Shown here: positions 30,747 through 41,171 of the stretch, piece by piece
How positions within the stretch are numbered: the stretch's first letter is position 1
How the letters are laid out: each line of letters begins with the position of its first letter
Source: Ichthyophis bannanicus
Taxonomy: Eukaryota; Chordata; Amphibia; Gymnophiona; Ichthyophiidae
Direction: 5' to 3'
Length of the DNA: 64,000 bases
Assembly: GCA_033557465.1 (NCBI GenBank)
Contig: CM066033.1
Location: 905,040,808 to 905,104,807 of the forward strand
The notes under the pieces: model-generated
Seen by the model: the letters and a program-made list of their open reading frames with translations, nothing else
Database searches by the model: none
Told to the model about the DNA's origin: nothing
Program-made: the position numbers and the translations under genes

Positions 30747-30854
30747 GCAATTAATAAAGTTCATTCATTTTTTGGCAGTCCAGGCTCCGCTCTTTTTGTT
30801 CCTTTGTGTTGTGCGGATCCTTTGCTCCTTTTTGGTACTACAGCTGGTAAGTCT

Positions 30855-32213
30855 GGACACGACATGCGAGCATAGAGCCCTGGAAGCACTTCTTGCCAAG
30901 GCCATCCAGGTTACGGGCCTCCCTTCCAGGAGGCACCGAGGAGTGCATCTTCTGGCTCTTAAGACGATGCATGGCCGATTCCACTACCATGGAATGGTGT
31001 GGCAGCTGTGCCTTCTGAAAGCCAGGGCTCTTGCGGACCCGATAGATAGAATCGGACCCGCTTGCTCAGGACCGGCGAGGAGGCCGGACTCTCCCACATG
31101 CGGAAGAGTAGTCGTTCCAGCATAGGAGGAACCGGCACAGTAAAGTGCTCCCTCGCGGGAGAGTCATACTGGAGGGCGTCGAGCTCTTCGGCTCGAGGCT
31201 CCTCCTCGGGATCCGCAGGGAAGGCCAAAGCCTTGGCCATATCCCTAACGAAGTCCCGAGAAACCGGGCATCCTCCGGGGGGGGGACTGCTTACGAGGCT
31301 CGGACCCCGGTGAGTCCGATGGGACACACCGAGTCCGGAAAGAATCAGGTGACTCTTCCTCCTCAGACTCCCAGACCGACTCCGACGAGGACTCGGTGGG
31401 GTCGGCCCGGGCAGGGTGCGGCGCCAGCCGCCCCGACGTCGAGGGAGTCGGCGTCCGGCGACCTCGGTCCCGAAACGGGAGGCCGAGGGTGACCTCGACC
31501 GAGGATCGACTCGAGTTCTCATTGACTCGAGGATCGGCTCGGTCTCCGGGGTCGACTTGGACGTCGACGTCCCGGCGGTCGGGGCAGCGGCGCCAGCGAG
31601 GCCAGCGAGCAGTGCCCGCTGCTGGTCCATGAAGGCAGACAGTCTGCTCTCCAAGGCCGTCAACCTGAGTCCGAGCTCAGGTGACCCAGCAGCCCCCCGA
31701 CTCGGGCCCCGACGGCGTCGGGCCCGACGTCGGCTGTCGCGGAGGCGAGTCCAGAAGGACTACAGGACTTACCCGGGCAGGCATCTCCGACTCCAGGCGA
31801 GGTCGCTTCGGGAGATGTTCCTTCTCCAAGGACCCGGGGCGGCTGTCGGGGCTATGCGACCTGGCCCTCGCGGAGCCAGGAGCGTCCACCGACGCCGCCC
31901 CTCCGCGGGTTTTTCCTTCCGACGATGGTCCCCGGAGGGAGAACCCCGGTCGGAGGAGCTCCGGCGACGGTCCGAGCTGGAGCCCTTTGACACGGAGGCC
32001 TCCGACGAGGGTCCGGGTACGGCTGGGGTCAGCGAAGATTCTCTCGCGCTGATGCCGCCGACTTCTCAACGCCTTCGAGGACAGTTTGCTGCAGGGCCCA
32101 CAGAGCAGTTCCTCATGATCCGGGCCCAAGCAGCGGAGGCAAAAGTCGTGTGTGTCGGTTAGTGACATATTTCGGTCACACCGACCACACCGCTTAAAGC
32201 CACTGGCAGCCAT
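30855..32213 (-). pseudogene. gag: DIRS-D gag, 5' piece
   Basis: The start at 32213 puts CX2C-X12-CX2C at residues 9-28 (C9, C12, C25, C28), with TDTH between and a third pair CGPC soon after. The frame changes near 31670, after which 31663-30959 carries the Ser/Arg/Pro-rich middle and the VPPMLERLLFRMWESPA block. It joins to 23391 once the Penelope insertion is removed. Apart from the insertion and the shift, it is well preserved. Confidence 0.8.
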
Positions 32214-32452
32214 CGGGGGAAAAAGGGCCCCTGCGAGGTCAAAGGACCGGGCTGCCAGGGAAAACGAAAATGAAAGCTGACTAAGTCAGAAAAACCGAAA
32301 AAATCGCTAGAGGACTCGAGACCGGCGTCGCGAGTCCGGGCGGGAAAACGATCGGCGTCGAACCGAAAGAAAAAAGTATAAAATAAAGAGGAAAATCAAC
32401 TTTTTCGCGGGGACAAGACGGGGACGTCTGCAGGGCTCCGCGGAAAAAAGAA

Positions 32453-32614
32453 GACTGGCTAAGATGGCACCCTCGGGCGGGAAGACGACCGCGCATGCGC
32501 GCTGCAATTCCCAAAGGCTTTCTTTGAAAGCTGGGGAAAATTGCTCCGCGAGGGCTCCGTCGGCGCCGACGTCACCCATAAGTGAGGACTGACTTCCTGC
32601 TTGGTCCTGGAGAA
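32453..32614. repeat. DIRS-D right inverted terminal repeat
   Basis: Pairs with 19401-19560; marks the 5' end of DIRS-D. The leader to gag (32214-32452) is non-coding. Confidence 0.88.
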
Positions 32615-33600
32615 TCATCAATCTTCTCAAGGGAGAAAGCTGAATAGTGGAATATCCCCGAGATCTGTCCTGGGCTCACTACTTTTTAATGTATTTATAA
32701 ATTACCTGGAAATGGGAACAATGAGTAAGATGATAAAATTTGCAGACGACAAAATTATTCAAAGTTGTTAAATCACAAGAGGATTGTGAAAAATTGCAAG
32801 AGGACCTCATGAAACTTGGAGACTGGGAATCCAAATGGCAGATGGAATTTAATATGGACGTCAGCAAAGTTATGTACTTAGGGATAAACAAGCCAAACTA
32901 TAGCTACACGAGGCAAGTTTCCACATTAGGCGTTACCACCAAGGAAAAGGATCTAGGTGTCATAAATAATACTTTGAAATCCTCTGCTTAGTATACAGTG
33001 GCACCCAAGAAAGCTACTAGAATTCTAGCAACTGTGAGGAATGGAATGGAGAATAAAACAAAATATATCATTATGCCTCCATAATGCAACCACACCTTTA
33101 GTACTGTGTGCAGTTCTGATAGCCATATCTTATGTATTTATTTTAAAAAATATATTGACTGCCAAGTGCTACAGCATTCTAGGCGGTTTACAAAAAGGCC
33201 TAAAAATACATAAGAATACCAATCTCCCTCTCTCCCCTCCCTCGCCACCAACTCTTCCCATACCACCAAGCAACATATAATGCTACCATCTGCCATCACT
33301 GCTTAAAAAAAGATATAGCAGAATTAGAAAAGATAGAGAAGGGAGACCAAAACGATAAAGGGAATGGAAGGATACTCCTATAATGAAAGGCTTAAAAGGT
33401 TAGGGCTCTTCAGCTTGGAAAAGAGAGGTCTATAAAATAATGAGTGGAATGGAACAAGTAAAGGTGAATAAAGGGTTTACTCCTTCAAAACGTACAAAGA
33501 CTACGGGACATGCAATTAAGCTACAAAGTAATACATTTGAGATTAATCAGAAAAACATATTTTTTCACTCAATGCATAATTAAGCTCTGGAGAAAAATGC
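32615..33600 (+). pseudogene. CR1 LINE, right piece of the copy split by DIRS-D
   Basis: Continues the RT of 18660-19373: codons for 'RSVLGSLLFNVFINYLEMG' (32655-32715), 'KFADDKII' (32740), then 32740-32991 readable as KVVKSQEDCEKLQEDLMKLG and WQMEFNMDVSKVMYLG, and the C-terminal domain to about 33590. A 170-bp repeat interrupts it at about 33126-33299. Many stops. It lacks the usual octamer tail, so the 3' end is truncated or decayed. Confidence 0.8.
33126..33299 (+). mobile_element. Short repeat of the 'ATTTAT..GGCGGTTTAC' family
   Basis: Begins ATGTATTTATTTTAAAAAAT and contains TTCTAGGCGGTTTACAAA. Related sequences lie at 50722-50880 and 51431/54631. It interrupts CR1 coding sequence, which resumes at 33300. 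Family identity is unknown to me. Confidence 0.45.
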
Positions 33601-34080
33601 AGGGGTGGCGCACAATGGTGTCGGGTGAGGGTGATTGAACGGGATGCTCCTCAATTACTTTATTTCTTTTGCCCACGTTTCTTTGCCACAAGAAGAATGT
33701 CTTGTGGGCTCTTTAAGTTGAACATGAATGAGTCATGTTAATGTTTTGAAGTCTCTGCTTAAGGTTTAACACAGACTATTCAATTCCTTTCAAAATCTCT
33801 AACACCCTGGTATCATCTTGCATAGAAGAGTGAGATATCTATCCTTGGGCTGAGACAAAAAGGGGACGTCATGTCACCACATGGATGCTTGAGCTGAGAG
33901 CTACAGTGACCCGATCACTTAATTAGGGTTCTAACAACTGTTTCCCCACCTCTACCAAGCATTAAGTCCTCCAGCAGATCAGTGGAATTGCCCAGACGAG
34001 GCAGGATGACCCAGACCTGGTGGAAAGTGGTAGATTTAAAAGGATTTGCCTTCCAAAGCAGAGAGGACCTCACACCCAAA
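33601..34080 (+). other. Probable 5' leader of the L1-like LINE
   Basis: No gene. It lies between the CR1 end and the L1 ORF1 start; the last 120 bases are in the purine-rich style of ORF1 leaders. The rest is unassigned. Confidence 0.4.
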
Positions 34081-34304
34081 ATGGCACCGGCAGCAGAGAA
34101 AGCAGGAGGAGAGAATGCAGACGAGGAGAGTCATCCAAAAAAAGAAGACACATTGGGCATGGTAGTGCATGTCAGAAAAACTGAAATGCAGCAATGATTC
34201 AGCGAATTGAAGCAGGAACTTGGTGAGGTAAGAACGGAGCTGAGCTGCAAAGTCGAAGACATAAGGTCAGATCTACATGAGCTGGGAAAAAGATTAGGTG
34301 CAGA
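34081..34304 (+). pseudogene. L1/Tx1-like ORF1, 5' piece
   Basis: The ATG at 34081 begins a charged N-terminus (MAPAAEKAGGENADEES). A TGA near 34195 breaks it, after which coiled-coil heptads follow (ELGEVRTELSCKVEDIRSDL). It is interrupted by the CR1 pair and resumes at 36441. Confidence 0.65.
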
Positions 34305-36150
34305 GAAAGAACATAAGAACATAAGATATGCCATACTGGGTCAGACCAAGGTCCATCAAGCCCAGTATCCTGTTTCCAACAGTGGCCAATCTAGGTCATA
34401 CGTACCTAGCAGTATCCCCAAAAGACACAGGTTCCACAATGCTTATATTGGGTCAAGCATTGATATCCTGGATCCCTTTAAAATAATGGTTTATGGACCT
34501 TTCCTCCAGGAACTTGTCCAAACCCTTTTTAAACCCAGCTACACTAACAGCTCTTACTACATCCTCCGGTAACAAATTCCAGAGTTTGATTACACGTTGA
34601 GTGAAAAAATATTTTCTCTTGTTTGTCTTAAATAGTTTACCCTGTGGCTTCATTGCATGTCCCCTAATCTTTCTATATTCTGATAGCGTAAACAATTGAT
34701 CTACGTTTACCCGTTCCACTCCATTTATTAATTTATAGACCTCTATCATATCTCCCCTCAGGCGTCTCTTTTCCAGGTTGAAGAGCCCTAACCTTTGTAG
34801 CCTCTCTTCATAGGAGTAGCCTTCCATCCCCTTTACCATTTTGGTGGCTCTTCTCTGTACCTTTTCTAATAATGCTATATCCTTTTTAAGATACGGCAAC
34901 CAGAATTGCACACAATATTCAAGGTGCGGTCGTACCATGGAACGATACAGAGGCATTATAACATCCTTTGTTTTATTTTCCATTCCTTTCCTTATGATAC
35001 CTAGCATTCTATTTGCTTTCTTGGTCGCCACTGCACACTGGGCGGAGGGTTTTAACATGTTATCCACGATGACTCCTAAATCTTTTTCCTAGGTGGTGGT
35101 TCCCAATGTGGAACCTTGCATCGTGTAACCATAATGTGGGTTGTTCTTTCCTAGATGCATAACTTTGCACTTGTCCACATTAAATTTGCCATTTGGATGC
35201 CCAGTCTTCCAAATTATCCAGATCCTCCTGCAGTTTTCCACAGTCCTCTTGGGTTTTAACAACTTTAAACAGTTTTGTGTCGTCTGCAAATTTGATAACC
35301 TCACTCGTTATTCCCTTTTCCAGGTCATTTATGAATATGTCAAAAAGTAGCGGACCCAGTACAGATTCCTGGGGTACTCCACTATTCACCTTTTTCCATT
35401 GGGAAAATTGGCCATTTAGCCCTACCCTCTGCTTTCTATCTTTTAACCAGTTCCCGATCCGCAATAGTACACTGCCTCCTATCCCATGACTTTTTAGTTT
35501 TGCTAAAAGTCTCTGATGAGGGACCTTGTCAAAGGCTTTCTGAAAGTCCAGATACACTATATCAACCGACCCATCTTTGTCTACCTGTTTATTCACACTT
35601 TCAAAAAAACATATCAGATTAGTAAGACAAGATCTTCCTTGTCTAAAGCCATGTTGGCTGTCTCCCATTAGGCCATGACTATCTACATGCTGTGTAATTT
35701 TGTTCTTTATGATGGTTTCTACCATTTTCCCCAGTACTGATGTCAGGCTCACCGGTCTGTAATTTTCCGGATCACCCCGGAACCCTTTTAAAAAATTGGC
35801 GTTACATTGGTGATCCTCCAATCTTCAGGTATTACAGATGATTGTAATGAAAGTTCACAGATTACTAATAGCAGGTCTGCAATCTCATATTTCAGTTCTT
35901 TCAACACTCTTGGATGTATACCATCCGGTCCAGGTGATTTGCTACTATTCAGTTTATCAAATAGCGATATACTTCTCGGTATAGCGATATTTCTCTCAAT
36001 TCCTCTGCAGTATCACCTTTAAATACCACTTCATTTTTGGGTAACATCCCTACATCTTCCTCAGTAAAGACCAAAGAAAAGAATTCATTCAGTCTCTCCG
36101 CTATAGCCTTGTCTCCTTTTACTGCCCCTTTTATCCCTCTATCATCTAAT
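34305..36150 (-). pseudogene. CR1 LINE, minus-oriented part of a head-to-head pair
   Basis: The 3' tail at 34305-34440 has the octamer-type end (GAACATAAGAACATAAG) and the conserved untranslated words 'atactgggtcagaccaaggtcc'. Coding blocks 35067-34453 ([33 protein letters not shown]) and 35821-35089 (RPVSLTSVLGKMVE, DGSVDIVYLDFQKAFDKVPH, IKFADDTKLFKVV) give RT and the C-terminal domain. 36257-35949 shows further upstream codons. A few frameshifts. The 5' end is truncated where the plus-oriented tail begins. Confidence 0.85.
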
Positions 36151-36159
36151 GGTGCAGGT

Positions 36160-36437
36160 GGAGGAGTGGAAAGAGGAGCACCGGAGGATGTAGTAAAGGC
36201 TAATAGTGTAGCTGGGTTTAAAAAAGGTTTGGACAAGTTCCTGGAGGAAAGTTCCATAAATCATTATTAAGAAGGGACCCAGGATATCAATGCTTGACCC
36301 AGTACAAGCATTGCGGAACCTGTGTCTTTTGGGGAAACGGCTAGGTACGTATGACCTAGATTGGCCACTGTTAGAAACAGGATACAGGGCTTGATGGACC
36401 TTGGTCTGACCCAGTATGGCATATCTTATGTTCTTAT
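36160..36437 (+). pseudogene. CR1 LINE 3' tail, plus-oriented part of the pair
   Basis: From about 36175 it encodes the very C-terminus ([28 protein letters not shown]) and ends with the same untranslated tail and TTATGTTCTTATG octamers at 36425-36437. It is the reverse complement of 34305-34590 with few differences. Confidence 0.85.
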
Positions 36438-36440
36438 GAG

Positions 36441-37108
36441 CAAGATTAGATGAAAGACGGTATAAATAAGATGGAGGAGGCAACACAGCAAATGCAACTA
36501 AAAACAGAAGATTTGGAAAATCGCAGCAGGAGAAACAACTTGCGCATTAAAGGGGTACCGGAGGAGCCTGATTACCAATACCGTGCAGTAGTGGCAGTCT
36601 CTATATGCCAAACATTACTGACAGAAGGAGAAGGTAATGAGGAAGCTGTGGAAATTAAACATCTGGACCCCAGCGCAGTGAACGGCCACGGGACATAGTT
36701 ACCTGCTTTCACAGGTATGTGGTAAAAGAGAAAGTGGCTGGGAAAATGAGAAAAGCGGGTAGATTTCAATGGCAAGGACACTCTGTTGCAGTATATGCAG
36801 ATTTCTCTATTGGAATCTTAGAGAAGCGGAAGACTTTTGGGCCCATAATGGAGCAGCTACATAAGGAACAAATCCGGTACAAGTGGATTTACCCAATTGG
36901 CCTAACTTTTACCAGAAATGGTACTATGCACCGGGTGACTACAGTGGAAGAAGTAATCGAGGCTTTGGAAGCCTCAGGACTAATGGATGTGTGCGGCGCC
37001 ATGAACAGAAGACCGCTGGAAAAGACCAGGAATAAGCAGGGGACACTAGTTGGGAAAAATGAAAGACACAAAAAGAAGAAAACTGGGCGAGAGGAGAGCC
37101 AGAGATGA
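36441..37108 (+). pseudogene. L1/Tx1-like ORF1, 3' piece
   Basis: Continues the coiled coil (MKDGINKMEEATQQMQLKTE), then the RNA-recognition fold start RRNNLRIKGVPEE and the C-terminal domain with FHRYVVKEKVAGKMRKAG, RKTFGPIMEQLHKEQIRYKW and YPIGLTF. A frame change near 36700 separates the two. This is the ORF1 nucleic-acid chaperone fold of L1-type LINEs. The stop is at 37106-37108. 37109-37429 is the inter-ORF spacer, with nothing else seen. Confidence 0.75.
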
Positions 37109-37429
37109 ATACACCTAAAGAGGCAATGGGACTGAAGGAGTACAGTATAGTAACATATGGTTAAATTCTCTGACAAGATGGGCATCACTGGGTGCAGTAA
37201 AGGGAGGGGGTCCAAAGAGTAAGGGGAAAGTACTTAAGATGGGTAAGGCATAAGGGAGGATGGATGTATGAATGTATAGAATGAGTGAGTGGGAAAAATG
37301 AAAGGAATGTGAAGAGCTGGGAAGGGGGGAATGAAGGGGAGTCATGGGCGGTCGGGACAAGGTGTCAAAAGGACTTATGGATAAACAGAAGAAAAGGGGC
37401 GGGGGTGCATGAACAAGGGCAAAGAGGGC

Positions 37430-37584
37430 AAGAACAGCAGGAATTTAGTCTTCACATATGGGTATCGTCGGTACCGACAGAGCCTGCGCAGGAACGCTCC
37501 CCAGCGTCCAATAGAAACACTTTTGGGAGCATCCCTCAGCACATGCGCGCTGCCTTCCCGCCTTTCCAACTGTTCCTCTCCAGT
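37430..37584. repeat. DIRS-E left inverted terminal repeat, outer end truncated
   Basis: Pairs with 50282-50442. It begins abruptly at GAACAGCAGGAATTTAG; the block with GTAGTTACTCACCTG seen at the left ends of DIRS-D and -F is absent. Confidence 0.85.
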
Positions 37585-37670
37585 TAAGTTTGTAGCTGAG
37601 TGAAAGGATAGAGGGAGAGAGGAAAGAGACAGAGAGATAGAGAGACAACTCCTAGGGGAGGTGGGTGGGT

Positions 37671-37768
37671 TATGAAGACTAAATTCCTACTGTTCCTGGA
37701 GATCACCTGCTACAGGTGAGTAACTACGTTATCTCCAGGAACACCAGGAATGTAGTCTTCACATATGG
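37671..37768. other. DIRS-E internal complementary region
   Basis: The first part, to ACTACGTT, is complementary to the left end including the missing bases. The second, from ATCTCCAGG, is complementary to the right end. Confidence 0.85.
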
Positions 37769-37889
37769 GGACTCCCTAACTGAAGATGCCAGGGAGATAG
37801 CCCCAGGAAGCTGCCAACCAAGTAAGGTAGGCCATGCTTCCTCCCATGGATCTCTGGCATCCCACCAGGATTGATGGGTAGGAGTTGAA

Positions 37890-39250
37890 TTAGGTCTGGA
37901 AGAGATTTTGAAGAACAACTTGGCCAAAGAAGGCATCCCGACGGGAAGCTTTATCTAGGCAGTAGTGGGCTGTAAAGGTGTATACCAAAGTCCAGGTGGC
38001 TACTCGACAAATGTCATCAATAGACACAGAGTGAAGGTTAGCCATATAGGCTGCCATGGCTCTCACATTATGAGCTGTGACATGGCCTTTAAGAGGAAGA
38101 CTCTTACTCTCATAAACAAAGGATATGCATTGTGCAATCCATTTGGACAGAGTTCTCTTGGAGACTGGAAGTTCCAAATGACTAGAATCAAAAGCAATAA
38201 AAAGTTGAGAAGACTTTCTATGTTGCTGTGTTCTTTGTAGGCAAAAAGCCAAGGCTCTTTTACAATCCAAAGTATGAAGGTTCCTTTCTGCATTAGAGGC
38301 ATGAGACCTCGGAAAGAATACAGGAAGATAGATTGATGGATTTAAATGAAAAGGCGAAACCACCTTTGGCATAAAGTGTGGATGAGTTCTAAGAACAACC
38401 TTATCATGGTGAAACCTAGTATAAGGAGGATCAGCCACTAAAGCTTGCAATTCACTAATGCGACGTGCAGAGGTGATTGCAATTAGGAAGATGACCTTCC
38501 AGGACAAAAGCTTTAGGGTTGTAGTGGCTAAAGGTTCAAAAGGTGGTTTCATGAGCTGCCTGAGAACTAGGTTTAAATCCCATGCCACCGGTGGTGGCCT
38601 GATGGGAGGCTTTGTTAATAGAAAACCTCTCATAAATCTTGTTATGAGTGGATGAGAGGAAATTGGTTGTCCATTTAGAGGCCTATAGGAAGTTGCAATT
38701 GCACTAAGATGGACTCTTACTGAATTGGTCTTTAGACCAGAATTTGATAAATGAAGTAGATACTCTAGTATCGATTCCAAAGGTATCATAAGGGGGTTTA
38801 ACCCCTTCTGTGAATACCATATAGTAAAACGTTTCCACTTGAAGGCATAAGAGAGTCTTATGGAAGGTTTTCTAGAAGCCTGAAGGATATCTTTTACCTG
38901 CTGGGAAAAGTTAAGATCCTGAAGGTCTAAGCTTTCAGCAACCAGGCCCTGAGATGCATCCCGTTCTCTTGGGAGAGGAGATCTGGAGCATAGCCTAACT
39001 CCAGAGGTGCAGCTTGAGAGAGATGTAGATGCAGGGGATACCACGTTTGGCATGGCCACCGTGGTGCTATGAGGATCATACATCCTCTGTCTCTGAAGCT
39101 TGAAGAGTGTTTTGGGGATGAGGGGAATGGGTGGGAAGGCATAGAGGAAGTCATGACCCCAGTGAAGAAAGAAGGCGTCCCTTGCCTGGCAATTTTGAGC
39201 CAGAATCCTGGAACAGAACCGGGGATGTTTGGCATCCAGTGGACTTGCAA
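37890..39250 (-). CDS. DIRS-E tyrosine recombinase
   Basis: The open frame extends from 39746 to 37890; the recombinase is its last 370 or so residues. It shows SQQVKDILQASRKPSIRLSY, the catalytic Arg in SARRISELQAL (near 38460), HxxR in HNVRAMAA (near 38065) and Tyr in FTAHYCLD (near 37970). All catalytic residues are retained. The N-terminal part of the same frame carries RNase H and methyltransferase remnants (FLYAFPPIPLIPKTLFKL), which in intact copies are in another frame, so indels upstream have fused two genes. Possibly active domain in a dead element. Confidence 0.7.
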
Positions 39251-40740
39251 ATAGGTCTATGTCTGGGTTTCCCCAGATCTGAAATATCTTGGCCACCTGG
39301 TCTAGGTGGAGAGAAAATTCGTGAGGCAGCAGTACTCGGCTGAGTTTGTCTGCCCAAAGGTTTTGAATGCCTGGAAGATATACCACGAGAAGGCCCATAG
39401 TCGTAAAGCTTCGTTGCATAACGACAGAGAGCCTGTTCCACCCTGCTTGTTCATGTAGAACATAGATACTTGATTGTCCGTTTGGACTAGGACTGTCTTG
39501 TAGCTGAGCTTGGCATGGAATACTCGAAGAGCTAGATACACTTCTCTGAGTTCCAGGAGGTTTATGTGAAGATAAGCCTCCTGTGGAGTCCAGGTACCCT
39601 AGGTAGAGAGATGATGCAGGTGTGCGCTCCCATCCCACCTGTGATGCATCTGTTGTTAGGGTGGCCTGGAATAGGGGTTGCTGGAAAGGAGACCCCACAT
39701 GAACCGTGGAAGCCATATGTCTCAATAGTTGTAGTAGTTTGAGCATTTAGGGAGGACTTCACCGCTGCTTGAGAAGCTGGCTGAATTATACAAAGACAGC
39801 GGGGTTGTGGGAGAAAAGCCCTTGACTGTCTGGTATCTAGACAAGCTCCTATGAACTCTAGGGACTGAGACGGAGCAAGTTGGGATTTTGGGAGGTTTTT
39901 GACCAATCCCAAGTATTGAAGGATTCGCATTGTGCGAGACAGTGCAGATCTGGCTTCTGGAACCGTGGGGGCTCGAATGAGCCAGTCGTCCAAGTAAGGG
40001 AAGATGAATATCCCCAGGGTTCGCAGAAATGCAGCTACTACTGCCATGCATTTCGTGAATACTCTTGGTGCCGAAGACAGACCAAAGGGAAGAACCCTGT
40101 ATTGGAAATGTTTTCCCTTGAAAAGGAATCGTAAGAATTTCCTGTGATCTGGATGGATCAGAATGTGAGTATATGCATCCCTTAGATCTAGAGAACAAAG
40201 CCAATCCTGACTTTGAAGGTATGGCAGAAGAGTTCCCAGAGAAAACATTTTGAACTTTTCTCAGAACAGATATTTGTTCAATTCTCTGAGGTCTAGAATG
40301 GGTCTGTGTCCTCCTGTTTTCTTTGGAATAAGAAAATAGGGGGAGTAGAACCCTGCACCCTGCTGAAGAATGGGCACCTCCTCTATTGCTCCTTGAGCAA
40401 GGAGTGTTGAGACATCTTGATCCAGTAGATTGCCTGTAGAGGTTTGGGAATTGAACTGCCTTACGATTGTAGGAGGGGGCATACTGTGAAAATGAAGCTT
40501 GTACCCCTCTCCCAGAATAGACAGAGTCCAGTTTTCTGTTGTTATTTGGTGCCATCTGTTGGCAAAATGACACAACCTGCCTGGAATGTTTAGGGGTTCT
40601 GACCTCTTCAGAGGCAGGAAGGTTAAGTCCTCTATGAAGGAGTCAAAGCCCTTGAGGGGGCTGGTCCTGTGGAGCTGGTTGAGTTCTAAGGCCTTTTGGC
40701 TTCTTTTGTCTGGATTGTTGTTGTTGACCCATCTGGGCAA
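38927..40740 (-). pseudogene. DIRS-E reverse transcriptase-RNase H-methyltransferase, frameshifted
   Basis: 40740-40261 has RT start (FLIPKKTGGHRPILDLRELN), 40248-39562 has SLDLRDAYTHILIHPDH and active-site YLDDWLIRA (near 39980). RNase H and methyltransferase pieces follow in shifting frames (VQTDNQVSMFYMNKQGGTG near 39470; IDLFASP near 39245; LYAFPPIP near 39140). RT is interrupted by a stop near 40258 and RNase H by small deletions. Confidence 0.8.
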
Positions 40741-41171
40741 CTTGACCCTGAGCTTGCCCTTGCTGGGTATAGGATGGATAAAACTTCCTCTTTTTGCTGA
40801 AAAAAGGTTTTTTATAGGGTTTCTTTTTGGCTGGAGTGGCTGTAGATTTTGACAATCTGTCTAAAGTAAGATTGTCAGTATCTATCTCATTAGCCTTCTC
40901 CTGTCAATTCTTGCCAAAGAGGTTATCTCCTGTGCAAGGGATGTTTCCCAATTTATCCTGTACCCAAATCTCCAAGTCTGATGCCTGTAGCCAGGCAATC
41001 CGAAGTGCACCAATGGCAATAGCAGAGGTTCTGCTGATGCATTCAAAGCAGTCAAAGGCTGCACGGTTTACAAACTTGGAGACATCCTGAGCATGCTTGA
41101 CCAGAGTGAGAAAGTCCTGTCATTTGTCCTCAGGGAGAAGGGGGCCCATAAGCTCCAAATCTCCTGTGACC
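40643..41171 (-). pseudogene. gag: DIRS-E gag, 3' piece
   Basis: Encodes the conserved Gag C-terminal block on the minus strand (codons for 'FECISRTSAIAIGALRIAWLQASD' near 41000 and 'CTGDNLFGK' near 40920) and the Lys/Gln tail ending QPAPQDQPPQGL. It is cut by the Gypsy element at 41171; the rest resumes at 47955. Confidence 0.75.

Larger units (their letters stand above)
23405..30841. mobile_element. Penelope-like element insertion, palindromic, in DIRS-D gag
   Basis: A 7.4-kb insertion flanked by the 13-bp direct repeat AGCTGGTAAGTCT (23392-23404 and 30842-30854). The left half (23405-27178) reads on the minus strand and the right half (27679-30841) on the plus strand. The two share an inverted sequence of at least 1.7 kb (23405 to about 25090 against about 27690-29595), and the axis coincides with 500 N. 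The right half has 1.25 kb of extra terminal sequence (29596-30841) ending with a hammerhead-like motif. Penelope elements are known for inverted partial copies and variable-length duplications. Confidence 0.8.
19374..32614 (-). mobile_element. DIRS-D: DIRS-like retrotransposon interrupted by Penelope DNA
   Basis: Terminal repeats at 19401-19560 and 32453-32614, the complementary region at 19647-19744, and gag, RT-RH-MT and recombinase genes all on the minus strand. Removing the Penelope insertion 23405-30841 plus one duplication copy leaves about 5.8 kb, the size of DIRS-B. CR1 sequence is continuous across the two outer ends, so the termini are secure. The coding regions are the best preserved of the DIRS set: one stop in RT-RH-MT and none in the recombinase frame. 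Confidence 0.88.

Noticed and set aside
31416..32162. 248-codon plus-strand frame
   Set aside because: It lies opposite the GC-rich DIRS-D gag, and has no motif; a shadow of the gag frame.
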